A stretch of DNA of 64,000 nt from Cordylochernes scorpioides (GCA_030710605.1 CP092863.1:114704680-114768679); one strand, 5' to 3'. Counted from the first letter of the stretch, positions 1 to 11,417 are shown. Numbers and translations are program-made. Notes: generated by a model from the sequence alone, not told the origin.

Positions 1-2
1 CC

Positions 3-1199
3 AATAACTTATCTATAATTTGTAAAAATCTATACCACGATATACTAAAAAAGGAAATTGATAATAATCATAAATACACTTTTGCTAGAACTACAGCCAC
101 AAAAATCAAAAAAGACATCAAAAATGTTGAAAATTCACTAAAAATTTATAATCACTACAAAAATCCAAACATACCAAAGTTCTATATAATTCCTAAACTA
201 CACAAAAAACCTATTTCTTTCAGAACAATCACATCTGGTATAAATTCAGTTATAAAAAACATTGATATACAATTAGCTTCAACACTACAATTTATTATAA
301 ATAAATTAACTAATAAATATAATTATAAATTTATCGACTCAAATAAAAAAATCATTAACTATTTAATGAACAATTGGACAAACATGGAAACAGTACACAC
401 ATTTGACTTTGAGGACCTATATTCTAAAATAAATTTAAGAGATCTAAATAATAAAATAACCAATTTATTTAACGAAATCATTAATGACAAAACTTTCCAC
501 ATTAAAATTATTCATAACAGATATAAAACAATTAAATTAGATCTTAAAACAGCAAAAACTCTTCTGGAAACATTTTTAAATTTTAACTATATAGAATTTA
601 AAAATAAAATATATATTCAATCAGAAGGAGTTCCCATGGGAACGTCTTCTAGTCCGTTATTAGCAAACTTAATATTATTCTGGTACGAAAGAGAATACTT
701 TCTACAAAATAATGTTAACTGGCAAATGTTCCGTTATGTAGATGACATTATAATATTTAATAATCCACAGTTCAAAAATTTAATACCTAAAATTTATCCT
801 AAATACTTGAAACTTAAAAACAATGAAAAAATTTATAGAAACAAAAAAGTTAACTTTTTAGACCTAAATATAGACCTTACAAATAATGCTATTAAAATTT
901 ATAATAAAAAAAGTAATTATAATTTCAATATTATAAAATACTGTAATATGAATTCTAATATTTCATTAAATTGCTGTAAAGGTATATATTTTGGTCAGTT
1001 TCTAAGATTTTATAGAATAAATAATATATTAGAAAATTTCATAGAAGATGTTAATAATTTAAACATGGAATTTATTAAAAACAAATTTAGTATCAGACAA
1101 GTAAAATATTTCAACAGTATATCAATTATAAAATACTTAAAAAAAAATAAATGGAAGTATCCATTTATTAAATCAACTTTCTATAATTTCTTTCAATAA
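3..1199 (+). CDS. Penelope-like reverse transcriptase, 5'-truncated by window edge
   Basis: The frame is open from base 3 to the TAA at 1197-1199, about 398 residues; the first in-frame ATG at 366 is internal, so the real start lies outside the window. Visible RT features in order: FYIIPKLHK with the following FRTITS (the fingers block that Penelope-like RTs share with TERT), motif A-like FDFEDLYSKI, motif B GVPMGTSSSPLLANL, the catalytic YVDDIIIF box, a VNFLDLNIDL motif, and YFGQFLRFYRI, which matches the yxQFLRxrRI signature typical of Penelope-like elements. No GIY-YIG endonuclease follows before the stop or in the next kilobase. The coding sequence is extremely AT-rich (many Asn, Lys, Ile), unlike the Ty3 elements nearby. 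It could be an endonuclease-lacking Penelope-like element or a 3'-truncated standard one. RT identity is secure; the subclass is inferred. Confidence 0.8.
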   Translation, partial: NNLSIICKNLYHDILKKEIDNNHKYTFARTTATKIKKDIKNVENSLKIYNHYKNPNIPKFYIIPKLHKKPISFRTITSGINSVIKNIDIQLASTLQFIINKLTNKYNYKFIDSNKKIINYLMNNWTNMETVHTFDFEDLYSKINLRDLNNKITNLFNEIINDKTFHIKIIHNRYKTIKLDLKTAKTLLETFLNFNYIEFKNKIYIQSEGVPMGTSSSPLLANLILFWYEREYFLQNNVNWQMFRYVDDIIIFNNPQFKNLIPKIYPKYLKLKNNEKIYRNKKVNFLDLNIDLTNNAIKIYNKKSNYNFNIIKYCNMNSNISLNCCKGIYFGQFLRFYRINNILENFIEDVNNLNMEFIKNKFSIRQVKYFNSISIIKYLKKNKWKYPFIKSTFYNFFQ

Positions 1200-2409
1200 T
1201 CAATACTACAAATTTATAATCTTCAACAATTAGTTAAACTTAAATTAAATAGCTGATTTGAAGATTTTTTCACAAGATTTTTAAAGTAATATTGTATATA
1301 ATTCATTTTGTTTAATCTCCAATTTCTGGGGAGGAAAATGGAAATTAAATAAAAGTGAATTTTCACAATTAATAGCTTTATTAAACTCTAATAATTTGCC
1401 TTTTTAAAGGAATATTGAAAGATGAATAAGTTTTGAATCAATTATTTTAATTTTTAACTGACTGTAAAGATTATAAAATTTGGATTTCTTCCCTTAACTA
1501 TCTTATCTTTATTCTTTGAATGTCTTGTTCTCCCACAATTCGGTCTAAATTTGTCCCCACCCCCCCACAACATGTGTTATCCAGAAATAGTTGTTTACAG
1601 TTGAAGGCGTTCGCGGACAAGGTAGGTACACATTATATCTGTTCATATAAATGTTTCACTGTAGTAACTTTATATTAACACATAAAATACGGTTGAAAGG
1701 AGGTCTAGACATAATAGAGAAGGGATGAAATGTTGAAAAGCTGAATTTCTATTTGAGAAGTCCCGGTTCAGCAGACCTCTTTTTTCAATAATTACTCCAA
1801 TTTAAGTTTTTTGTATATGTCTGGTCTACCATTAGGGTTTCAAAACATAATAACCAAACTTATAATAAAAGTTAATTCATATTATAGATATTTTACTAAA
1901 TACAACTTTTTATATTCATATTTTAAAATAAAAAAATTTAAAAAATCTTTAAAAAAAAAAAAAAAACGAATAAAATATAAAATTATAAAAATATATATAT
2001 ATATACTAACAATCTTATCTACCTTATTTACAAAACTTTCTGTTTTCTTTCTATTAGTTTGATTAAAAGTACATGGTTCTGTCTTTCTATCTTTTTTCTA
2101 ACTATTATATATATTATCTCTTCGATTATTCTATATATAGGATTAGAGTATGTCTGAATGACGTGTAAAAGCCGATGTAATAGACGTTACTTTGTTAATT
2201 TTTTATTGTTATTAATTATAATTATATAATTAACTAGAGGATGTTTTAGAAGTAAAGAATTTTTTTTTTCTCTATCTATACTAAATAATAACAATTAACA
2301 AATTTATAATTTGAATTTAAATAATCAAACTAATGAAGATAATTTTAATAGAATACTTAACTATAAAACTATACAACTATTTATTTTTATATATATATAT
2401 ATATATATA
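1200..2409. other. AT-rich non-coding stretch
   Basis: No gene is visible. The stretch holds A/T homopolymers, a short C run near 1560 and a TA microsatellite at about 2388-2409 that abuts the first LTR. The short open frame at 1811-2062 is low-complexity Lys/Ile/Tyr and is not credible. Part may be the 3' tail of the preceding Penelope-like element. Confidence 0.6.
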
Positions 2410-2623
2410 TGCTGTAAACATCTCAAAATTATTATTCTCATATTTAATTTTTCATAGAACTTTATTCCAATAATCATCATCACTTAGCATTGTTTACATG
2501 AGGACTTTGTAAAAAATGAGACGTTGGTAAAAAATAAAAACTAACGAGACATACATTCTTGATTTTTTATTTCCTTTACATTAAAAATAGCTATAAAAGA
2601 AAAACTTACATACATCCGCTACA
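2410..2623 (+). repeat. 5' LTR of E1
   Basis: The 214-bp sequence starts TGCTGTAAAC and ends CCGCTACA, and is identical to 5229-5442. The exact left edge is uncertain because both copies are preceded by TA repeats. Confidence 0.85.
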
Positions 2624-2627
2624 TACT

Positions 2628-2640
2628 TGGCGCAGCCGAC
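2628..2640 (+). other. tRNA primer-binding site of E1
   Basis: TGGCGCAGCCGAC begins 4 nt after the 5' LTR. A TGG-initial sequence complementary to a tRNA 3' end is the standard minus-strand primer site of Ty3-type elements. It differs from the TGGTGGCAGCG sites of E2 and E3, so E1 belongs to another lineage. Confidence 0.7.
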
Positions 2641-2735
2641 AGGATACGAAAGAAAATTAAAAAGGTAAATTTTTAATCAAAAGATTATATATTTCAAATT
2701 TAAATAACTCATTTAGAAACATCTTTATTTTTATA

Positions 2736-3461
2736 ATGGCAAATATACATAGATTTGAAAAATATTCTGGCAGTAAGAATAATATAAAAATTGAAAGTTG
2801 GATTAAGTTGTATGAAGTAGAAAATTTAAAAGCAAACGATGAAGAAAAAATACACAATCTTATCTACTATTTAGCAGATGAAGCCTTAGAATTTTTTGCT
2901 GATGAAATTCTTACAAATGCACATATAAAAAAATGGGAAACTGTAAAAGATAAACTCAATGCCAGATTTAAGCCTTGCACATATAGTCTCATTGTATTAG
3001 CATCTAGCAGAAAGCTCCTTGCAAGTGAAACTGTGGAGATTTATTTTAAATAAAAAATGGACTTACTGAATCAAACATCCTTGAAAAGGGAAGAGAAAAT
3101 ACAGCTACTAACAGATGGGCTACCTTTGAGTTGGAGGGATGTGTTTGCAGCAGCACAACCTGCAGATCCAACCAAATGGATACAAGTTGCACTTTCTGTT
3201 GAGCATAACAGGCAACAAAGTAAGCTAAGAAATTTGTTTAAACCCAAAGTATGCACTCTATCTCAACAGGAAAGATCAGCTTCAAATTGCCCATTTTTCT
3301 GCCCAATTTGCATGAAGAAAAGAATTAAAGTGAAACTTTGGTTGAATGAATGTCCTGATTATGACCCAAATTATAAAACAGAGAGATCATCTAAAAATAC
3401 ACAACCAAAACAATTCATTACAACAGTCACCGAATCAACCACAAGTAATGAAACAAAGTAG
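2736..3461 (+). pseudogene. E1 Gag, interrupted by one in-frame stop
   Basis: An ATG at 2736 opens a Gag-like frame (MANIHRFEKYSG start, a WIKLYEVENL capsid-type helix, a YLADEALEFF block) that meets TAA at 3051-3053. The same frame continues directly with DLLNQTSLKREEKIQLL and runs to TAG at 3459-3461. Apart from that stop the reading frame is unbroken, about 240 residues. A CPFFCPIC...NECP segment near the end looks like a degenerate zinc knuckle. The pol frame overlaps the end of gag by about 10 nt in the -1 frame, a common Ty3 arrangement that would need -1 frameshifting around 3449-3461. The stop would prevent Gag-Pol synthesis unless it is suppressed or is a base error. Confidence 0.7.
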
Positions 3462-5182
3462 CTTGCTTATCAACTAACAATCCTCCTTATAAATTGATAG
3501 ACTTTAAAATTTGTGTCAACAAACATCCTTTACAAGCCTTCATGGACACAGGTGCTACCATATCTTTAATAAGTCAAAATTTAATAAAAAGTTTGAATTT
3601 ACATCCTTTAATAGATTCTATCATGCAAATTCAACAAGCTAACTCATTAACCAAAACTTTGGGATATGTTCATGTAAATTTGCAAATTCATAATAAAACT
3701 AGAAAGGTCAAACTTCATGTAATACCTAATTTAAAATTCCAGCTACTCATTGGCTTGGATATTGCAGAAGACTTTGAACTTATTGTTGACACTAAAGATA
3801 AAACAGTGTACACTAAGCAATCAGCAGAAATGGCACTTGTTTGCACAACCTTTAATCATTTGCAAAAACCTAACCAGGATGAGTTGAATAAATTATTACA
3901 GGAAAATGAGCAAATTTTCAGTCAACATCAAACAGATATAGGAAGAATCTCCATTCAGCACAATATAGTCACCAAAGAACATTTGCCTATAAGTTTAAGA
4001 CCATATAGAAGACCCATCTCTGAATATGAGAAAATTTCCCAACAACATCAAAGACAGGCAGATCTCAGCTTCATTGAAGACCCTCAAGATCATCAAAACA
4101 CAGTGATGGTCAAGAAGAGAGGACTACTCAGGGCTGTGGTGCCTGCTTCTTTTAAAGAACATATTCTGAAGGAATATCATGATAACATGAGTCACCCATC
4201 CATGAACAAGACAGTCAAATTAATAGTTCCTTTATTTTGGTGGTCAGACATGGTACAGGAAATTAAATCTTATGTGAGATCATGCAAGACATGTCAACTG
4301 ACCAAATCATCTAACCAACCAACTCTAGGACAACTAATAATTCCAGACACAGAATTACAACCAGCTCAAGTAATAAGTGCAGGTACAATAGTTATGGGAA
4401 CATCAGCTGAAAAGACAAAGCACAAGTACATCCAAGTGTTCATTGATCATCTTACAAGATATGTTTGGGCATTTCCCACTATCAAAAACACAGCTCAAGC
4501 AACGCTACAATGTTTCAACAGAATCCTTCAAGTCTCGCTACCCATAAAACATATTATCACTGACAACGGAAAGAACTTTAATTCCAAGGAATTCAAAAGG
4601 TGTTTGAAAGTTCATAACATCAAACAAACTTTCACCACACCATACCACCCCCAGAGTAATGGAATGTGCGAAAAGGTTAACGGAACAATCATGACCAAGT
4701 TAAGAGCGGCCTTGCTTGATAAACCGAAAGTGAAATGGAACACACTTTTGCCCAAGGTCATTACTGACTACAACAACACCCCTCATGACGTAACAGGTTT
4801 TCCGCCATCTTTTCTACTTTTTGGTTACAATGTGCAGCCACAATTTGCTGATAACCCCTCAACCTCGGTAGAAGATGCTAGAAAACTGGCTATAAAAAGA
4901 ACTCAACATCATCGTGATATTTCTAAAAGAAGACATGATTCAAGACATCCCGACATTGAATTTAAAGTTGGAGATCTCGTTCTTAAAAGAATTCCCTACA
5001 ATGATCCGAGGCTAATTAAAACAGCTCCCAAATACGAAGGACCATTCCAAGTTTTGAGAAGATTGTCTAAAGTGACTTACGAACTCTCTACAACGGATCA
5101 AGACAACCCACCAAGAAATCCCACAGGAGATCCTATAAAGGCTCACATCTCTCAATTAAAGTCATTTATTCTCCGTGAATAA
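3452..5182 (+). CDS. E1 Pol: protease-integrase fusion lacking RT and RNase H
   Basis: The frame is open from 3452; the first recognisable block is an aspartic protease with FMDTGATISL. In a complete Ty3 Pol the RT would begin soon after the SLRPYRRPISEYEK block. Instead, within about 10 residues, the frame passes into the RNase H/integrase linker and the integrase zinc finger (HDNMSHP...CKTCQ, HHCC type). The RT YxDD box and all RNase H motifs are missing, yet the frame is kept. In the integrase core the second Asp (TDNGKNF) and the Glu (NGMCEKVN) are visible, but the usual first catalytic Asp position reads SAGTIVMG, so it appears substituted and the enzyme is probably dead. The C-terminal part (VGDLVLKRIP...KYEGPFQV) is the usual GPF-type tail. 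Confidence 0.8.
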   Translation, partial: NKVACLSTNNPPYKLIDFKICVNKHPLQAFMDTGATISLISQNLIKSLNLHPLIDSIMQIQQANSLTKTLGYVHVNLQIHNKTRKVKLHVIPNLKFQLLIGLDIAEDFELIVDTKDKTVYTKQSAEMALVCTTFNHLQKPNQDELNKLLQENEQIFSQHQTDIGRISIQHNIVTKEHLPISLRPYRRPISEYEKISQQHQRQADLSFIEDPQDHQNTVMVKKRGLLRAVVPASFKEHILKEYHDNMSHPSMNKTVKLIVPLFWWSDMVQEIKSYVRSCKTCQLTKSSNQPTLGQLIIPDTELQPAQVISAGTIVMGTSAEKTKHKYIQVFIDHLTRYVWAFPTIKNTAQATLQCFNRILQVSLPIKHIITDNGKNFNSKEFKRCLKVHNIKQTFTTPYHPQSNGMCEKVNGTIMTKLRAALLDKPKVKWNTLLPKVITDYNNTPHDVTGFPPSFLLFGYNVQPQFADNPSTSVEDARKLAIKRTQHHRDISKRRHDSRHPDIEFKVGDLVLKRIPYNDPRLIKTAPKYEGPFQVLRRLSKVTYELSTTDQDNPPRNPTGDPIKAHISQLKSFILRE

Positions 5183-5228
5183 ATGCATCAAAGCGGGGGT
5201 AAATGATACGAAAAAAAATATATATATA

Positions 5229-5442
5229 TGCTGTAAACATCTCAAAATTATTATTCTCATATTTAATTTTTCATAGAACTTTATTCCAATAATCATCATC
5301 ACTTAGCATTGTTTACATGAGGACTTTGTAAAAAATGAGACGTTGGTAAAAAATAAAAACTAACGAGACATACATTCTTGATTTTTTATTTCCTTTACAT
5401 TAAAAATAGCTATAAAAGAAAAACTTACATACATCCGCTACA
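5229..5442 (+). repeat. 3' LTR of E1
   Basis: Identical to the 5' LTR. A purine-rich tract at about 5190-5202 (AAAGCGGGGGTAAA) lies shortly upstream and is the likely plus-strand primer, separated from the LTR by a TA-rich spacer. Confidence 0.85.
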
Positions 5443-7566
5443 ATATATTCTAAAATATTGATATTAGACTACATAAAATAGCCTTATTAAATATTAAAAT
5501 TTCTTAAAGTTTTTGAAACATTTAGATATGCACAAAAACATAAAAATACCTTTATTATAAAATAGAAAGGACCCTCTTATATTGGTTAGAAAATAAAATC
5601 AAAAGAGTATTTTATATATATTAGAAAATTATTCGCAAATATATATTTTATATTAATTTCTATATATATTAATATATAATAAATATACATAATTAAAGAT
5701 ATACATAATATACAATAATATTTTTACTCAAACAAATATATCCATTTTTATTATCTAAATATTTAAATATGGATTTTTTATATTTTCAGAAAAAAAAATT
5801 CTATGTGATCTTTCTTTTTAAATCTCTAATTATATCTTTAATATTAGAGAATATCATATATAATATATAAATATATATGAATTAATTATTATTTTATATT
5901 TTACACACCTTATTTTTTTATTATATTAGTAATATAAATATAAATAGAGGTATATATATAATTATATATTTGATCAAAAGATAAGACTAAATAATGGGAT
6001 AGAAATATTCCAAAAAGTTCTAGGGCAAGCTGGCTTAATGGTTTTTGCGCCTTCCAGATTTTACTTAAGGTATCGTTTGTTCTCCCTTCCAGGGGATCTG
6101 CTGATTAATCTTCTTGATCATTTCTTCTCTCTCTTCGTCACTCATATATCTTTTGGTGAAATAATCCTTTGCTTGAAGGACAGATAGCCAATACGATCTT
6201 TTGTTTTCCTAATGTTATTTTCTTTTATGTTAAACTTTTTTTTTTCATATTTTTATTTTCGTATTGTATTTTCTAATATTCTATTTTTATATTTTCATTG
6301 TATTTATTTTTTAGAATATATAATTAATATTTGAAGAGAATTATTGTGTTTTATTTATTATATATAAAATAGTTTCACGTATATATATATATATATCTCA
6401 TCCATTATGTTATATGTATATAGAAGAGATAAATATTTTTAAGTAAAAAAAAAACTATATCAGTTTTTTATTGTTACATGAAAATATATTTTATCAAATT
6501 AATTTATTTTTACGGTGATATATTTGTATGTTTTTTTTTTACAACGAATCTTATATTGATTTTTTTTTTATATATAAGTTTTCAATTTTAAGACATTTTA
6601 CATTCTAATGAAAACATTTTACATTTTAATGACAATTTTTTTCATTTTAATTACAACATTTTACACTTAATTTACGACTTTATACATTTTAATAACAACA
6701 TTTTTATTTTAAATCGAAAATTGTCAATTAAAAAAAATTAAATTTGAATAATTATACTATAAATATTTTTAGTTTTTACCAAAATGATTATATATTATAT
6801 AAAAAATATCTTCTTCATTCAAAATATCATTTTTTTCGTGAAATATGATAAGTACGACGTTGTTGTATAGGGGATATTTTTCTGTAAAAAAGTTAACAGT
6901 AAAAAAAGTAGACTTATCGAATGTTGACAAAGCTTCGGTTGGTTTTTTAAGAGCCTTCATTTTTTTTCGCCAGACGATGTTTTAATCATTACCCTTTTTT
7001 TTCTGTAAACACAGTTTATTTTGCAGAAGATCGACTTTTCCGATAAAAATAAGCGAGCTAACACAGAGAGTTTAAAAGAAAAGTTTTTTAAAGTTTTACA
7101 TAAAAGTAATTCTATGTAATAAGAGAATTAAGTAGACAATTTTACATCTATCTCTTATAACAAAATTATATTAACAATTTTATACAATTTCCCATTTTTA
7201 CTATTTTTTTACAATTCCTTTTTCTTAAAATTATATTCGATTTTTTTATAAATATTCCTCCTCATTTTTTTATATTGTAGTGATTCCATGAATTGTCCTC
7301 TTTTTAGTTTAAAAGAAGAAAAATGCAGTAAATATGTAAATATATTGCATGAGACAAAAGAAACATTATGTAAATATATAAGAATAGATATATGGTGTGT
7401 GTTAAAGAGAGTTGAATTTGTCAAAAATAAAAGTTTATTTTTTATGATGTCTGTGATTTGAAGCAACCTATATGCAGAAGAATACACGACAGGTATAAAG
7501 AAAAAATCTCTATAATTAAAAAATAAAGAATTTATAATTTTTTATTAATATCTTTTCCTACTATAG
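5443..7566. other. AT-rich non-coding stretch
   Basis: No gene, RNA or recognisable element is seen apart from the short degenerate repeat at 6590-6715. Frames at 6769-6960 and 7209-7487 are short, low-complexity and unrecognised. The same sequence recurs at about 49190-51310. Confidence 0.55.
6590..6715. repeat. Degenerate ~20-24 bp tandem repeat
   Basis: About six imperfect copies of a unit like ACATTTTACATTTTAATGA run in a row, separated by small variations. The same cluster is present in the second copy at about 50325-50445. Confidence 0.6.
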
Positions 7567-7760
7567 GTGGCACAAGCCTTGATAATCATAGTGGGTAGTA
7601 ATTGGCAACTGTTTTTACTGTAATTGCGTCACATGTCCACACATGTAGAAAGTAATTCGACTTTTTTGCACCTAAAAATGTGTCAGAGTCCCGTTTGGTT
7701 ACTTGCAGTCACTTTTGCAAGAATCAGAGGCTATTGAAGCATTTAGACCATTTGATCTTT
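7567..7760 (-). repeat. SINE fragment (tRNA-like head missing)
   Basis: This is a diverged minus-strand copy of the SINE body also seen at 29240-29541, 35593-36171 and 44811-45251. It keeps the block with ACATGTGTAGACATGTGG-like sequence, the GTAAAAGCAG-like block and the TGATAATCAT block. The tRNA-derived head is absent. Confidence 0.6.
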
Positions 7761-7769
7761 GATGTACAG

Positions 7770-7975
7770 CTTGCACTACGCTGATTAAGGCCAACAGTCC
7801 GAAACGCGTACGGAAAAGAGTATTTTTCCAATATTCTGAAATATTTTTTTAAACATCAACTATTAGTTCATATTTATTTCAACAGATGGCGCAAGCCATC
7901 AGCAACTTTTAGTTGCATAATCAGGTGATGACTTTTTTCATTAAAACCCCTATTTGCATAGTTTCACTAGATACC
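7770..7975 (+). repeat. Half of a hammerhead-bearing palindromic element, degenerate ribozyme
   Basis: The start reads CTGATTA followed by a weak stem II and CCGAAACGCGTACGG, the order of a type I hammerhead, but core position G8 is changed (CTGATTA for CTGANGA). It is followed by the arm shared with 13387-13684, containing AGATGGCGCAAGCCATCAGC. Only one arm remains. I expect no cleavage activity. Confidence 0.55.
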
Positions 7976-8586
7976 ATTGCTAAGAATATAAGCCTATATG
8001 TAATGACTATAAAGGTAAAAAAAGAATCTATGCAATATTTGTTGTGATCTGATAGATAAAACTGGCGAAACCACTGGGACATGTTTTGATCTCCAAACTG
8101 TATTTTCTACATTAAATAAAAATGTAACAAAAAAAGTGTTTATAATATGATGCACTAGCACGCCATCTGTTATCAAAATTCGAAACTACACTGGTGTCCA
8201 AAAAATAAGAAACTTTTGTTTTTAATGATATGTTTTAAAATATACACCGCTAAAAGCTAAAAAGTAATTTAATTAGGTATTTTAAGTCGTAGAATTTATT
8301 CATCGCAACCATTCGATTCGGTGAAATTGAAAATATGCAAATTTTTGCTTGTCTTTATAAGTGTGCTATTTGGCGTGTCGTTTACCCCATCTAAGAATTG
8401 TCCAATTATAATTTTATTTAATCCTTAGTTAATTATGAGTTTACGAAAAATTTTAGCAGATGATTTAAAATGGAGAGCTGTTGGAAGAATGGAGGCAGGG
8501 CAATCACAAGTTGAAGTAGCAAAATGGCTAAACGTGAATAAATCTGTGGTCAGCAAAATATGGAAACAGTTCATTGAGACAGGAAC

Positions 8587-8710
8587 TGTTTTAATGTCCA
8601 TCTATACAGAGAGCCAAACAACAACTGACTCACCCGTGCAGCCGAGGTCACGCTCCGCTGCGTCACGTGGGGAAACATAGGTAGATGTTTTCTTACATCT
8701 TCTCAGCACA
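8587..8710 (-). repeat. 3' LTR of E2
   Basis: In element orientation it starts TGTGCTGAG and ends ATTAAAACA. It is identical to the other LTR. The purine tract CTTAAAAAGGGGGA (plus coordinates 8711-8724) immediately precedes it on the minus strand and is the plus-strand primer. Confidence 0.93.
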
Positions 8711-8770
8711 TCCCCCTTTTTAAGACTTGAAATATATATATACATTACAAACTTTAAATGCATAATATAA

Positions 8771-11417
8771 TTAATAATGAAGGCGATCCACAGGTTTAAC
8801 AATTCGTCCACTCCGGGTTCTTATCTGGCCGTCTTCTGAGTCGTTAGAGGGATAATCCACAACTGGGGTCTTTTCATTTTCAACCAGTTCCTCCCCCGAA
8901 AAGGTCGGCGTCGATGGGTCGGCTGGATATTGCACTGTAACTCCTTTTCGTAGATGGAACCTGTTTCGACGTAAAGTCCCAACTGGAGTATCAACCATAT
9001 ACGACCTTGGTGTCGATGCTTTCTTCTTTACAATCCCCCAGGTTCGCATATCTGTAATCCAAACCGTGTCACCTTCGGATAGCTCCTCCATGTCCGTAGC
9101 TCCGCAGCGTCGATCATATCTGGATTTCATATCCTTTCTCCTTTTCCCCTCCTTTCTTTTCAGGGTCTGAGAGTCCACCAACTTTGGATTAAGATTCTCT
9201 GGTGCAATTGGCAAGGTCGTTCGGAGTTTACGTCCCATGAGAAGCTCAGCAGGGCTATAACCGTTCTCCAAAGGGGTCGATCGATACTCCAGGAGTCCAA
9301 GCGATGGGTCTTGATTTTTCTTGAGGATCAACTTAGCAATTTTCACACCTGCTTCTGCCATCCCATTGCTCTGCGGGAATCGAGGACTTGAAGTGACATG
9401 TGTGAATCCGTACTGCCTTGCGAAATTTGCAAACTCACGAGCAGCTCCAAATTGCGTCCCATTATCGCTTACAACAGTTTCTGGTACTCCATGTCGGGCA
9501 AATATGGATTTGCAACTACGCACCACCACACTGGCTGTGAGCCGATCCAGCTGAACCATTTCAGGATATCGAGAATAATAGTCAATTACGACTAGATACC
9601 ACTTATTCTCGAACTTGAACAAATCCATTCCAATCTTTTGCCACGGTCGTGTAGGAAAGTTGGTTGGTATCAAAGGTTCATGTTTTGAGACGGCTTCCTG
9701 GATACAGACACTGCACTTTCTGACCGTTTCCGCGATATCTTTCGAGATTCCAGGCCACCATACCGTCTCATGTGCGCGAAGTCTTGTTTTTGTAATCCCG
9801 AAGTGCCCAGCGTGCAACTTATCTAGGATCTCCAGTTTCATACTTGCTGGAATAACAAGACGACAGCTACGCATCAGTAGTCCATTTTGAACGCCGAGTT
9901 CATCCTTGACATGCCAATAAGAGAGCAGAGCCTGTGACATCTTCTTCTTATCTGGCCAGCCTTGCTCAAGGTAGTTGGCTACTGCTTTCAGGGTCGTATC
10001 TTCTTGTTGAGCATTAAAACTCTTCGTCAAGATCTCGTCTTTGTCGAGCTCTTCCAATCTTGTTCTGAGCTTTTCCATCAAAGGCATTGGTACCCGCCGA
10101 GGAGTATGCACAGCATATGGTTTTGCTCCAGGTTTCAATTTGATTTCGTAAGGGTTTCCGATCTGTCCCAGTCCTTCAAATACTTCAGGGAATTCCTTGA
10201 TCGGGTTAATTCTCGTCGCAACCACTTCAATCCGCCTCGCCAGGTTCAAGAGCTCACATGCCCGGCGACTCAGAAGAGGTTCACCCAAACGACGAATGAC
10301 ATAAATCTTCTCCTTGATTTTATAATTGCCATTTCGCAGCGTTGATAAAAACATACCCACAGTCTGAAGTTCGGAGAATTCAGCAGCTCTAAGGTTGATA
10401 TCACTTTCCACTAGTCGTTGTTGTCCCATTATCTTCTTGAAGAGACACAGAGGAACACATGTAACATCCGCCTGGGAGTCGAGCTTGAACTTCACCTTTT
10501 TCCCGTTCACTTGGATTTCTGCTGTCCATCGCCTCCTGCACTCGTCTTCATCATCATCGAGATTAGATGAATCCTCCACAGCTGAGACCTCCAGGAGAAA
10601 ACCAATTTCTTCATCAAGTTCAGAAACAGCTTTGACTTCCGCAGTCTTCGCCTGCTTATCTGGGCAGTAATTTGCAAAATGGCCAGTTTTTGAACATAGG
10701 TTACATCTTTGTCCTTCAGCACGGCAGGCCTGTCCTTCCCTGTGGGTGAAACCTCCGCATTTTGGACATCGTGATCTTGTTTTGGCTGACTTCTCCTTCT
10801 TCCTCGAAGGCTGCTGTCGTTGTTTCGGTGATTGTTTCTTCGAGTTGAACTTCACCTGATTGACCTTTTGGCTTGTTGAGGGACGCTGCAGGTCGACTTG
10901 CTGCTGTCGAACGGCTTCCTGCTGTCGAACCAATTTCACCGCCTTTTCCAAAGTCAGTTCGCTGTCCAACTGCATTCTTTCAGATAAAGCTTTGTCCCTC
11001 ACTCCAACCACTATTCGGTCACGGATCAACTGCTCATGAAGACCCTCAAATTCGCAACTATCAGCCAATTTGTACAATGAAGTGATGAATTCGTCCACTG
11101 GCTCCCGATCCTCTTGGATTCTTGAATTAAATTTCGCACGTTCGTAGATAATATTCTTCCTGACACAGAAGTGGCTGTCGAACGCCTTGAGGACGGAATC
11201 AATTTTCGTTGCCTCTTCCTCCTTTTCGAACTTGAAGGTCCTGAATATATCATCCGCGCGGTCGCCCATCAAGTACATGAACAAATCGATCTTGTCCGCC
11301 TCCTCTTTCTTCTTCATTCCACTGACCACGAGGTATCGTTCGAATCTTTTCCTCCATTTGGGGCCATTCGTTGGGAGTCGAGAAGTCGAAAGTTTCTGGA
11401 GGTTGAATCTGAGCCAT
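8771..11417 (-). pseudogene. E2 Gag-protease-integrase polyprotein without RT/RNase H
   Basis: The likely Gag ATG is at 11417 (complement), but it is out of frame with the long open frame below about 11363, where a run of four C (plus-strand GGGG at 11360-11363) marks a 1-nt frameshift. The long frame then runs to 8771. Order of domains: capsid-like Gag (WRKRFERY, YLMGDRADDI), two CCHC knuckles (CPKCGGFTHREGQAC and CNLCSKTGHFANYC), protease whose active-site triplet reads DSQA instead of the usual DSGA, then a direct jump near LEELDKDEI into the post-RNase H linker. The integrase zinc finger (HAGHFGITK...CSVC) and core follow, with Asp in GMDLFKF, Asp in SDNGTQF and Glu in NGMAEAGVK. RT and RNase H, some 500 residues, are missing without loss of frame. 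Confidence 0.85.

Larger units (their letters stand above)
2410..5442 (+). mobile_element. Ty3-type LTR retrotransposon E1, RT/RNase H-less
   Basis: Two identical 214-bp LTRs (2410-2623 and 5229-5442) flank a primer-binding site, a gag frame and a pol frame. The internal region encodes Gag, protease and integrase, but the reverse transcriptase and RNase H domains are absent. The whole element is 3033 bp. ATATA flanks both ends, but it lies in TA-rich DNA and is not diagnostic as a target duplication. Identical LTRs imply a recent insertion or recent gene conversion. The 3' part is also present at 48648-49188, so this insertion is shared by both copies of the duplicated block. Confidence 0.85.

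Noticed and set aside
1811-2062. 83-codon ORF with Lys/Ile/Tyr runs
   Set aside because: Low-complexity translation of A/T-rich DNA without any domain.
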